A stretch of DNA of 8,116 nt from Lachnospiraceae bacterium (GCA_017463035.1 JAFTPY010000235.1:1-8116); one strand, 5' to 3'. Positions 1-4,567 are shown, counted from the stretch's first letter. The notes: generated by a model from the letters alone, not told the origin. Program-made: numbers and translations.

Positions 1-30
1 AACACCTGCAATATTTACTGACAGATTCAT
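1..30 (-). CDS. pyrD: Dihydroorotate dehydrogenase catalytic subunit, N-terminal fragment (runs off window)
   Basis: Only the first ten codons are in the window, reading MNLSVNIAGV, which is the usual opening of the class 1B dihydroorotate dehydrogenase catalytic subunit. The ATG lies 27 bp after the pyrK stop and is preceded by an AAGGA-type ribosome binding site around 41-48. The enzyme oxidises dihydroorotate to orotate on FMN and passes electrons to PyrK, then to NAD+. The position directly behind pyrK supports the call strongly; the fragment alone would be too short to prove it. Confidence 0.8.
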   Translation of the reverse strand, partial: MNLSVNIAGV

Positions 31-57
31 ATTTTTACCATCCTTTCCTTCGTACAA

Positions 58-840
58 TTAAAGCTCAATGTCTTCCGCATAAAACACCGGACCCTCTTTA
101 CAGATACGGGTGTTATTTACCTGGGAATGCTCGTCCACCTTGGTGGTCTTGCACACACAAGCAAGACATGCACCGATACCGCAAGCCATACGCTCCTCTA
201 AGGAAAGCTGTGCACGTGCACCCTGCTCTGCCGCGTATTCCTTGATACCGCGAAGCATCGGCTTCGGTCCGCAGGCAAAGAACAGGTCGCCCTTTACTCC
301 CTCTGCCTTCATGGCGTCGATGACATTTCCCTTCGTACCTACCGCACCGTTATCAGAAGCAATCACTACCTTACCGTAAGCTTCAAACTCCTTTGCAAGG
401 AAGGTATCCGCATCTCTGTAACCAAGCACAATGGTCTTTTCTCCCGGCAGAGCCTTAGCAAGTTCAAGCATCGGCGGAATACCGATACCACCGCCAAGAA
501 GCACCGCATGCATGCCTTCCTTTAAATCCTCTGTCATAAAACCGTTTCCGAGAGGTCCCGTTACCGTAATCTCATCTCCGGCCTTCATTTTCGAGAACTC
601 TCTCGTTCCTTCTCCTGCAATACGATATACCAAACGAAGCTCGTCCTTCTCTTTATCGATTCCGCAAATACTGATAGGACGCGGCAACAATCTTCCGCCT
701 TCCTTACAATACAGCGATACAAACTGTCCGGCTTTTGCTTCCGCCGCAATCCCCTCTGCCTTGATTCTCATTTCGAAAATTTCACCGGTCATGCATTCCT
801 GCTTTGTAATCAAAGCCTTTACCTGTTCCTTCTTACTCAT
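58..840 (-). CDS. pyrK: Dihydroorotate dehydrogenase electron transfer subunit (FAD, 2Fe-2S)
   Basis: This 260-residue cytoplasmic protein is the electron transfer subunit of the class 1B dihydroorotate dehydrogenase (PyrD2K2), which lets the fourth step of pyrimidine synthesis use NAD+. Visible parts, in order, are an FAD-binding beta barrel with the RPIS motif at residues 54-57, a Rossmann-like NAD domain with GGGIGIPP at 116-123 and CGPKPM at 190-195, and a C-terminal 2Fe-2S site with the C-x4-C-x2-C spacing at C220, C225, C228 plus C247. All four cluster cysteines are present, and the length is normal for PyrK. The start is fixed by AAGGAGGA at 848-855, seven bases before the ATG. It lies 23 bp after the WYL regulator gene and 27 bp before pyrD on the same strand, so the three are probably co-transcribed. 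No pyrF or pyrR gene is seen upstream, and no PyrR-type attenuator. Confidence 0.95.
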   Translation of the reverse strand: MSKKEQVKALITKQECMTGEIFEMRIKAEGIAAEAKAGQFVSLYCKEGGRLLPRPISICGIDKEKDELRLVYRIAGEGTREFSKMKAGDEITVTGPLGNGFMTEDLKEGMHAVLLGGGIGIPPMLELAKALPGEKTIVLGYRDADTFLAKEFEAYGKVVIASDNGAVGTKGNVIDAMKAEGVKGDLFFACGPKPMLRGIKEYAAEQGARAQLSLEERMACGIGACLACVCKTTKVDEHSQVNNTRICKEGPVFYAEDIEL

Positions 841-863
841 ACAACCGTCCTCCTTGGTTTATT

Positions 864-1841
864 CTATTGTTCATAGTTCTCGCATTGTCTTTTCAAATGC
901 GCTCTATATGCTTCCGCCACATGCTTCGGTTCCACAATAGTTACTCCCGATACACCGCACACCCAGCCAAAAAACTGTTGACTCACCTGTACATCCACCG
1001 CTGCTTCATATCGCCCTTCGCCTTTATCAAGAAGAATTACCTCCGTACCGAAGCGGTCAATTACAACGCCCAAAAGCGGTTCTTCAAAAGAAAGCCTTAC
1101 CCTCTCTTCCTTCCCATCATACATTCCGAAAGTTTTCTTTGATAATAGCGCAGCATTTTCCGTAAACTCCTCACTATGAGTTCTCGGAGCATCCTCTATT
1201 TTAATATCTGCCATTTTATCCACGCGATAGAATCTGCGTCCGTTCGCCTCTTCATCGTAGGCTACCAGATAATAATTTTCCTCTTCCCACATAAGGATAT
1301 AAGGACTGACCAGATACCGTTTCCCCTCGTGCCGGGGAACCAGCTCCTTTTTTCCGTTCCATTTCATATATTGAAAAGAAATCGTACGGTTTTCCGCAAT
1401 TGCCTCATGTATGGTATCCACATTATAGAGGACACTTTCATTCATGGTCTTTACACGGTCAAATACATGTACCTGACGTTGCAATTTCCCGGCCTCATGC
1501 CGACTGCAAAACCGTTCCAGCTTCTTAATCAATTCATGAGACTTTTTCTCCGTCAAAAACTTCGAGGACTGCACCGCATCCGCAAGAAGCTTTAACTCCG
1601 CAAGTTCAAACGCTCTGGCTCCGAGATAATATCCTTTTCGTCCACAGGAAATCACATCATACTCCAACTCCTGTAATACCCTCATATCGTCATAAATGCT
1701 TTTTCGTTCCGCCTTAATATCGTTGGCTGCCAAATAGTCGATGATACGGTCAGTGGAAACCGGATGGGTCTCGTCGGACTCCCGTTCTAAAAGAGCCAAA
1801 ATACAAAACAATTTTTTCTTTTGATTTGCTCCCTTTGCCAT
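864..1841 (-). CDS. WYL-domain transcriptional regulator upstream of pyrKD
   Basis: A 325-residue DNA-binding regulator of the DeoR-like HTH / WYL type. Residues about 8-65 form the winged helix-turn-helix, with the usual 'RKSIYDDMRVL' recognition segment at 46-56. Residues about 143-215 form the WYL domain, with SPYILMW at 179-185, YYLVAY at 190-195 and FYRVDKM at 204-210. Residues about 245-320 are the C-terminal WCX-type extension. WYL domains are ligand-sensing SH3-like barrels thought to bind nucleotides or nucleic acid; the ligand here is unknown. The ATG at 1841 has AAAGGAGG at 1847-1854, five bases away. Its promoter is flanked by three exact 12-bp repeats that fit autoregulation. Pyrimidine genes follow directly, so it is a candidate regulator of pyrKD (inference). 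A free-standing defence- or DNA-damage-linked WYL regulator (BrxR/PafBC-like) is the alternative, but no such genes are visible. Confidence 0.9.
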   Translation of the reverse strand: MAKGANQKKKLFCILALLERESDETHPVSTDRIIDYLAANDIKAERKSIYDDMRVLQELEYDVISCGRKGYYLGARAFELAELKLLADAVQSSKFLTEKKSHELIKKLERFCSRHEAGKLQRQVHVFDRVKTMNESVLYNVDTIHEAIAENRTISFQYMKWNGKKELVPRHEGKRYLVSPYILMWEEENYYLVAYDEEANGRRFYRVDKMADIKIEDAPRTHSEEFTENAALLSKKTFGMYDGKEERVRLSFEEPLLGVVIDRFGTEVILLDKGEGRYEAAVDVQVSQQFFGWVCGVSGVTIVEPKHVAEAYRAHLKRQCENYEQ

Positions 1842-1846
1842 GCGTG

Positions 1847-1854
1847 CCTCCTTT
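1847..1854 (-). promoter_or_regulatory. Ribosome binding site of the WYL regulator gene
   Basis: AAAGGAGG on the minus strand, five bases before the ATG at 1841. A near-perfect Shine-Dalgarno sequence that fixes the start codon. Confidence 0.85.
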
Positions 1855-1857
1855 CGG

Positions 1858-1869
1858 TGCCTTCACGAA
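1858..1869 (-). promoter_or_regulatory. Putative WYL-regulator operator, site 1 (over the transcription start)
   Basis: TTCGTGAAGGCA on the minus strand, two bases after the -10 hexamer and covering about -5 to +7. It is one of three identical copies in this intergenic region and contains an internal TTC-N2-GAA dyad. The placement is that of a repressor site. Assigning it to the adjacent WYL protein is inference. Confidence 0.65.
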
Positions 1870-1870
1870 T

Positions 1871-1899
1871 ATTATGCCACATGAAAAATATTACGTCAA
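1871..1899 (-). promoter_or_regulatory. Sigma-A promoter of the WYL regulator-pyrKD unit
   Basis: On the minus strand TTGACG (1899-1894) and CATAAT (1876-1871) are separated by exactly 17 bp, each matching the consensus at five of six bases. The predicted start of transcription, about 1864, falls inside the nearest 12-bp repeat. The leader before the ATG would be only about 23 nt, leaving no room for an attenuator or riboswitch. Confidence 0.85.
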
Positions 1900-1911
1900 C
1901 CGCATCCTATT

Positions 1912-1923
1912 TTCGTGAAGGCA
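1912..1923 (+). promoter_or_regulatory. Putative WYL-regulator operator, site 2 (upstream of -35)
   Basis: Exact inverted copy of site 1: TTCGTGAAGGCA on the plus strand, twelve bases upstream of the -35 hexamer. Its centre is 54 bp from site 1. The position suits either activation or a repression loop with site 1. Confidence 0.6.
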
Positions 1924-1950
1924 TCACGCAGATTTCTCGCATGCTCACTT

Positions 1951-1962
1951 TGCCTTCACGAA
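1951..1962 (-). promoter_or_regulatory. Putative WYL-regulator operator, site 3 (abutting the tRNA terminator)
   Basis: Third exact 12-bp copy, in the same orientation as site 1, centre 39 bp from site 2. Its first two bases lie within the T-run of the tRNA terminator. With flanking A/T bases, sites 2 and 3 form a 14-bp inverted repeat (1910-1923 with 1951-1964) around a 27-nt spacer. Confidence 0.55.
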
Positions 1963-2003
1963 AAAAAAAGCCTGATCCCTTTTCCTCCGAAAGGACATCA
2001 GAC
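1961..2003 (-). terminator. Rho-independent terminator of the tRNA-Pro/tRNA-Thr unit
   Basis: On the minus strand GTCTGAT (2003-1997) pairs with ATCAGGC (1976-1970), with a partly paired extension inward, and is followed by nine T residues (1969-1961). It starts ten bases after the 3' end of tRNA-Thr and lies upstream of the WYL regulator promoter, so it separates the two transcription units. Confidence 0.85.
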
Positions 2004-2012
2004 TTCGAGTAG

Positions 2013-2085
2013 AGCTGGAAATCAGACTTGAACTGACGACCCCTTCATTACGAGTGAAGTGCTCTACCGACTGAGCTATTCCAGC
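2013..2085 (-). tRNA. tRNA-Thr (anticodon CGT)
   Basis: A 73-nt cloverleaf on the minus strand. The acceptor stem is GCTGGAA/TTCCAGC, the D arm contains AGCTCAGTCGGTAGAGC, and the anticodon stem CTTCA/TGAAG encloses the loop CTCGTAA with anticodon CGT, reading the threonine codon ACG. The T loop is TTCAAGT. G1-C72 and C2-G71 agree with threonine tRNA identity. The 3' CCA is not encoded (the genome reads CTA after the discriminator base), so the CCA end must be added by nucleotidyltransferase. It is the second gene of a two-tRNA transcript. Confidence 0.95.
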
Positions 2086-2114
2086 ATTCAACCAAAAACA
2101 GGCTAAAAATAAAA

Positions 2115-2188
2115 TCGAGGCGACAAGATTCGAACTTGCGACCTCTGCGTCCCGAACGCAGCGCTCTACCAAACTGAGCCACGCCTCG
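2115..2188 (-). tRNA. tRNA-Pro (anticodon CGG)
   Basis: A 74-nt cloverleaf on the minus strand. The acceptor stem is CGAGGCG/CGCCTCG with discriminator A, the D arm is GGCTCAGTTTGGTAGAGC, and the anticodon stem CTGCG/CGCAG encloses the loop TTCGGGA with anticodon CGG, reading the proline codon CCG. The T loop is TTCGAAT. The C1-G72 pair and A73 are typical of bacterial proline tRNA. CCA is not encoded. It lies 29 bp before tRNA-Thr and behind the promoter at 2238-2266. Confidence 0.95.
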
Positions 2189-2237
2189 ATGATTTTATTA
2201 TTTGATTTTTTTGCTGTCGTTCAAACCCGACTGTGAT

Positions 2238-2266
2238 ATCTTACAACATTTTTAAAGAAATGTCAA
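2238..2266 (-). promoter_or_regulatory. Strong sigma-A promoter of the tRNA unit, with A/T-rich UP-like element
   Basis: Minus strand TTGACA (2266-2261), a 17-bp spacer, then TAAGAT (2243-2238). The -35 is perfect and the -10 matches five of six bases. Immediately upstream (about 2268-2298) are long alternating A and T tracts, placed like an UP element of stable-RNA promoters. Transcription should start near 2231, about 43 nt before tRNA-Pro. Confidence 0.88.
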
Positions 2267-2301
2267 CACTTTTTTTTAATAATTTTTAAAAAATTTTTCG
2301 A

Positions 2302-2335
2302 GCAATATTATCTTGCTAAAAACAGGATAATATGC
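2302..2335. repeat. Inverted repeat of unknown role between the tRNA and hicAB promoters
   Basis: ATATTATC (2305-2312) and GATAATAT (2326-2333) form an exact 8-bp inverted repeat, extended by GC pairs outside one bulged A. Neither side has a T-run, so it is not a good terminator. It sits between the divergent tRNA and hicAB promoters. No gene of useful length is seen in 2189-2455; the rest of this stretch is promoter sequence. Confidence 0.4.
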
Positions 2336-2365
2336 CTAAAGGATTTCTTCTTCCAAGTGGGTACT

Positions 2366-2419
2366 TTTCTAATTCGCAGTCCCGCGTGCAACTAATTTTA
2401 GTTGCATTTTAATTAGAAA
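2366..2419. repeat. Nested inverted repeats at the hicAB promoter (candidate operator)
   Basis: Inner palindrome TGCAACTAA-TT-TTAGTTGCA (2387-2406) lies inside an outer exact 9-bp inverted repeat, TTTCTAATT (2366-2374) with AATTAGAAA (2411-2419). The inner palindrome overlaps the -35 hexamer of the proposed hicAB promoter. This is where an antitoxin such as HicB would bind to repress its own operon (inference). Confidence 0.55.
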
Positions 2420-2430
2420 TATAATATACT
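2402..2430 (+). promoter_or_regulatory. Probable hicAB promoter
   Basis: TTGCAT (2402-2407), a 17-bp spacer and TATACT (2425-2430). An overlapping TATAAT at 2420-2425 is an alternative -10 but has only a weak -35 at the right distance. The -35 shares bases with the inner palindrome. The ribosome binding site GGAGGTG (2441-2447) precedes the hicA ATG by eight bases. Confidence 0.6.
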
Positions 2431-2455
2431 TTTCTTAGACGGAGGTGTAACACAG

Positions 2456-2707
2456 ATGAGTCAAAAAGACAAACTGATAGAAAGACTATTACGAAACCCC
2501 AAAGACTTTACATTTGATGAAATGGTCTCCTTATTATCCTATTTCGGTTACAACCTAAAACAAGGCGGCACCGGCTCCGGTGTAAAATTCACAAAGGACA
2601 ACAGCAACGAGGTAATTAATTTCCACAGACCTCATCCTAACGGAATATTAAAAAGATATGTATTGGACCAAATCATAGAAAAACTGAGAAAGGATGACTT
2701 ATTATGA
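2456..2707 (+). CDS. hicA: HicA-family toxin (predicted mRNA interferase), variant without the usual catalytic His
   Basis: An 83-residue protein of the HicA type: an alpha-beta-beta-beta-alpha dsRNA-binding-like fold that, in studied systems, cleaves mRNA when the HicB antitoxin is removed. The family core is seen from residue 21 on: a first helix, GYNLKQ at 31-36, a GTGSGVKF strand at 38-45, HRPHP at 57-61, and the final helix YVLDQIIEKL at 68-77. In classical HicA the first strand ends in G-S-H, with His as the catalytic residue; here this reads G-S-G (40-42), and the only histidines are H57 and H60. It also carries about 20 extra N-terminal residues. It may belong to a divergent HicA clade or be inactive. 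The start has GGAGGTG eight bases upstream, and the stop overlaps the hicB start (ATGA). Product class is fairly sure; activity is not. Confidence 0.82.
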   Translation: MSQKDKLIERLLRNPKDFTFDEMVSLLSYFGYNLKQGGTGSGVKFTKDNSNEVINFHRPHPNGILKRYVLDQIIEKLRKDDLL

Positions 2708-3054
2708 GCAATCTATTATACTACAAAAATTATAACGGTACTGTAGAATATTCCAAGGAAGACCATTGTCTGTTCGGTAAAGTTCTCGGTTTAAAATCCT
2801 TGTTATCCTATGAAGGGAATTCTGTTCAAGAACTGGAAGAAGATTTTCAAACTGTGATCGATGCATATTTACAGGACTGCGCAGAACGAAACGTTTCACC
2901 GGAACAGCCGTACAAAGGTTCCTTTAATGTCAGAATCAGTCCCGACTTACACCGAACCATAGCAATTTATGCATTTGAAAACGGAAAAAGCTTAAACGCC
3001 ACCGTAGAAGAAGCACTAGCTGAGTATATCGTGAAAACAGATTCTACACAATAA
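2704..3054 (+). CDS. hicB: HicB-family antitoxin with C-terminal ribbon-helix-helix domain
   Basis: A 116-residue protein with the two parts of a HicB antitoxin. Residues 5-57 form the degraded RNase-H-like domain that in known systems binds and blocks HicA (YNGTVEYSKED at 10-20, the FGKVLGL strand at 24-30, the EGNSVQELEEDF helix at 37-48). Residues 72-110 form an Arc/MetJ-like ribbon-helix-helix DNA-binding domain (GSFNVRISPDLHRTIAIYA, then SLNATVEEALAEYI). The second domain suits autorepression at the palindrome near the hicA promoter. The ATG overlaps the hicA stop codon by the classic ATGA arrangement and has AAGGA at 2690-2694, so translation is coupled and the partners are made together. 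The order toxin then antitoxin is normal for hicAB. Both genes are AT-rich compared with neighbours, which may reflect transfer. Confidence 0.88.
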   Translation: MSNLLYYKNYNGTVEYSKEDHCLFGKVLGLKSLLSYEGNSVQELEEDFQTVIDAYLQDCAERNVSPEQPYKGSFNVRISPDLHRTIAIYAFENGKSLNATVEEALAEYIVKTDSTQ

Positions 3055-3061
3055 ACATTTT

Positions 3062-3090
3062 AGGGAGCCCTCCTTTAGGATGACTCCCTT
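3062..3090. terminator. Shared hairpin between convergent hicB and degV-type genes
   Basis: AGGGAG (3062-3067) pairs with CTCCCT (3084-3089), with an inner TCC-TTTA-GGA helix. On the plus strand it is followed by a broken T tract (TTTACTATT), and on the minus strand by AAAATGTTTATT. It lies between the hicB stop (3054) and the DegV-gene stop (3096). It is probably a modest terminator used from both sides. Confidence 0.55.
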
Positions 3091-3095
3091 TACTA

Positions 3096-3926
3096 TTAAT
3101 ACGCCACAATAATTCCGCCCTCATTGGCATACATGGTGCTTACACCTCCGGTGTTCACAATCATACATTCCTTAAACGGTACCTTGCTCATAATCATCTG
3201 CTTTACCGCTTCGGCTCTTGCCGGATGATTGCAGTGGGCAATGGCAAGCGTTTTCGTCGTTGCCTCCTTTACATCCGCCACAACAGCGTCCACCAATTTC
3301 TTTAAGGTACGCTCTACCCCTCTCGCCTGGTCAAGCTTCACAATCTGACCTTCCTTACCTGCAAGAAGAGGTTTAATATTCAAAGCATTACACAAAATTG
3401 CCTGTACCTGGGTAAGACGTCCGTTCTTAATAAATACATCCAGATCCTCCAATACAAACTTCGTCTGGGCTCCGTTTCGGAATGCGGTAATCTTTTTTAC
3501 AATCTCTTCAAAGCTAAACTTCTCCAATAAAGAACGAAGCTTTAACACAATAATAGACTCCCCTACGGATGCAGACCAGGAATCCACCACTTCAATCTTA
3601 ACCTCCGGGTGCTCTTCCTGATACATCTGCTTCGCTAACATTGCACTTTGATAAGAACCGCTCAGGTGCTTGGACAAGGTCACCACAAAAATCTCGTCCG
3701 CACCTTCAAACTCTCTCATATAACGCTCCGGAGACGGGCACGCAGATCGCGGGCACTCCGGGCTCTTTCTCATCTTCTCCAAAAACTTTTTCTGACAAAA
3801 CGTGTCATCATCTATCACATCTTCCTTATCTACTGTTAACGTCAGCGGCACCAGACGCACATCTGTCCATTCTTTCTTTTCCGGCGTAAAATCCGCACAA
3901 CTGTCTGCAATCAGCCTTCTCACCAT
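3096..3926 (-). CDS. DegV family protein (fatty-acid-binding, FakB-like)
   Basis: A 276-residue cytoplasmic protein of the DegV/FakB family. Members bind a single fatty acid and, with the kinase FakA, present it for phosphorylation; many genomes also carry several orphan copies. Counting from the ATG at 3926, family landmarks are IADSCADF at 6-13, the SACPSP loop at 61-66 (the TSQPSP equivalent), LSGSYQSA at 88-95, DS at 115-116, LEDLDVFIKNGRLT at 159-172 and IKPLL at 184-188. Length is normal. A TTG codon in frame two codons upstream (3932) is an alternative start. ATG is preferred because GAGGG at 3936-3940 lies nine bases before it and because family members start just before the IADS strand. 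No fakA is nearby, and it has its own promoter, so it seems monocistronic. The exact ligand cannot be told. Confidence 0.92.
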   Translation of the reverse strand: MVRRLIADSCADFTPEKKEWTDVRLVPLTLTVDKEDVIDDDTFCQKKFLEKMRKSPECPRSACPSPERYMREFEGADEIFVVTLSKHLSGSYQSAMLAKQMYQEEHPEVKIEVVDSWSASVGESIIVLKLRSLLEKFSFEEIVKKITAFRNGAQTKFVLEDLDVFIKNGRLTQVQAILCNALNIKPLLAGKEGQIVKLDQARGVERTLKKLVDAVVADVKEATTKTLAIAHCNHPARAEAVKQMIMSKVPFKECMIVNTGGVSTMYANEGGIIVAY

Positions 3927-3996
3927 AATCAAAATCCCTCTTCCTTTATGTTATGTCGTTTCTTGTCACATCATATAGTTTTCATCTCTACATCTC

Positions 3997-4025
3997 ATGA
4001 TATCATACATTTAAAAGTTTGTCCA
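3997..4025 (-). promoter_or_regulatory. Probable promoter of the DegV gene
   Basis: Minus strand TGGACA (4025-4020), a 17-bp spacer and TATCAT (4002-3997), each five of six matches to the sigma-A consensus. Transcription would start near 3990 and leave a leader of about 64 nt with no evident riboswitch fold. The -10 lies in a short palindrome ATGATATCAT (3997-4006). Confidence 0.55.
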
Positions 4026-4044
4026 TAAATTTTCGGTTAAAACA

Positions 4045-4068
4045 AAAAAAGTTCCGGGACACTTTTTT
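4045..4068. repeat. A/T-rich hairpin in the divergent degV/padR region
   Basis: AAAAAAGT (4045-4052) and ACTTTTTT (4061-4068) are an exact inverted repeat around the loop TCCGGGAC. It looks like a terminator on either strand, but no gene lies upstream to need one. It might be the trace of a lost gene or a small repeat element. The remainder of 3927-4234 is taken up by the two promoters and the padR operators. Confidence 0.4.
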
Positions 4069-4079
4069 CAAAAAGCATA

Positions 4080-4108
4080 TTGACAAATATATCGAAGTTC
4101 GATATACT
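4080..4108 (+). promoter_or_regulatory. Sigma-A promoter of padR-DUF2812
   Basis: TTGACA (4080-4085), a 17-bp spacer and TATACT (4103-4108): a perfect -35 and a five-of-six -10. The spacer and -10 are filled by the first operator palindrome, so repressor binding would block polymerase directly. The leader is about 120 nt and holds operators 3 and 4. Confidence 0.88.
4088..4106. promoter_or_regulatory. PadR-type operator 1 (perfect palindrome)
   Basis: TATATCGAAGTTCGATATA, a perfect 19-bp palindrome around one central base, covering the promoter spacer and most of the -10. It is the best of four related sites and sets the consensus ATATCGAAGTTCGATAT. Confidence 0.8.
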
Positions 4109-4110
4109 AA

Positions 4111-4127
4111 ATATCGAGGTTCGATAT
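4111..4127. promoter_or_regulatory. PadR-type operator 2 (over the transcription start)
   Basis: ATATCGAGGTTCGATAT, one base different from operator 1, centred 22 bp (two helical turns) away so that both sites face the same side of DNA. It covers the predicted transcription start near 4115. Confidence 0.78.
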
Positions 4128-4140
4128 ATCGTACCAAAAT

Positions 4141-4157
4141 GTATCGAAGTAAGATAT
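4141..4157. promoter_or_regulatory. PadR-type operator 3 (degenerate)
   Basis: GTATCGAAGTAAGATAT, three differences from the consensus. It lies in the transcribed leader, 30 bp from operator 2, and shares two bases with operator 4. Confidence 0.55.
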
Positions 4158-4172
4158 ATTGAAGTACAATAT
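4156..4172. promoter_or_regulatory. PadR-type operator 4 (degenerate)
   Basis: ATATTGAAGTACAATAT, with symmetric ATATTG/CAATAT ends and three differences from the consensus. Its centre is 15 bp from that of operator 3. Confidence 0.55.
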
Positions 4173-4234
4173 TTCACTACACTGCCTAATATATGCTGAC
4201 CCGTTCCCATCGGTACAGCAGGAAAGGAAACTTT

Positions 4235-4567
4235 ATGGATAACAAACTGAAACGCATCTATATCCCCATGACCGAAACCGGGTTTTATATTCTCTACTGT
4301 TTACAGGATGAGAACCACGGCTACAACATCGGCCAACAGGTAAAACAAATGACCGGGGGGGAACTCAACATCAGCCCCGGCACCATGTACGGTACCCTCT
4401 CCAAAATGGAGCAGGACGGCCTGATTTATCTTGTTAAGGTAGAAGAAAAACGGAAGTTTTATCATATCACTTTACTGGGACACGAAATTCTGGACTTAGA
4501 GCTGGCCCGCATTGAGCGACTTTATAAAAACAGCAAGGGTGAATTTTTAGGAGGTACAACATCATGA
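4235..4567 (+). CDS. PadR family transcriptional regulator
   Basis: A 110-residue winged-helix regulator of the small PadR type (one DNA-binding domain and a short C-terminal dimerisation helix). HGYNI at 28-32 and ISPGTMYGTLSKMEQDGLI at 46-64 form the helix-turn-helix, with the recognition helix beginning at the SPGTMY segment. EKRKFYHITLLG at 71-82 is the wing, and residues 84-100 form the last helix. PadR proteins usually repress their own operon and release DNA on binding small hydrophobic molecules, often drugs. The start at 4235 is chosen over an in-frame ATG at 4193 because AAGG (4224-4227) lies seven bases before it and the extra 14 residues do not resemble the family. The four operator-like repeats upstream are its probable targets. 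Its stop overlaps the next start (ATGA), so it is coupled to the DUF2812 gene. Confidence 0.93.
   Translation: MDNKLKRIYIPMTETGFYILYCLQDENHGYNIGQQVKQMTGGELNISPGTMYGTLSKMEQDGLIYLVKVEEKRKFYHITLLGHEILDLELARIERLYKNSKGEFLGGTTS

Noticed and set aside
431..940. Plus-strand open frame antisense to pyrK
   Set aside because: Shadow of the well-identified pyrK gene; composition is atypical of protein and no start signal is present.
1842..1960. PyrR attenuator or riboswitch before the pyr genes
   Set aside because: The promoter leaves a leader of about 23 nt, and no anti-terminator/terminator pair lies between the regulator gene and pyrK.
1821..2012. Plus-strand open frame opposite the WYL promoter region
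   Set aside because: It runs antisense through the promoter, the 12-bp repeats and the tRNA terminator, with no ribosome binding site or recognisable protein.
1945..2172. Minus-strand open frame of 75 codons across the tRNA genes
   Set aside because: It is the translation of the tRNA genes and their terminator; both cloverleaves fold well and there is no ribosome binding site.
2330..3095. Integration of hicAB as a mobile element at the tRNA genes, with attachment repeats
   Set aside because: hicAB lies on the 5' side of the tRNA genes rather than the 3' end used by integrases. No integrase and no direct repeat of tRNA sequence were found; CCTAAAGGA near both ends is only a short inverted match.
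3927..3932. TTG start for the DegV protein two codons upstream
   Set aside because: GAGGG is only three bases from this TTG but nine from the ATG at 3926. AAGGAA at 3941-3946 would suit the TTG, so it is not fully excluded, but ATG fits the family better.
4193..4234. Upstream in-frame start for padR adding 14 residues
   Set aside because: The ATG at 4235 has a well-placed ribosome binding site, and the extra residues do not fit the PadR N-terminus.
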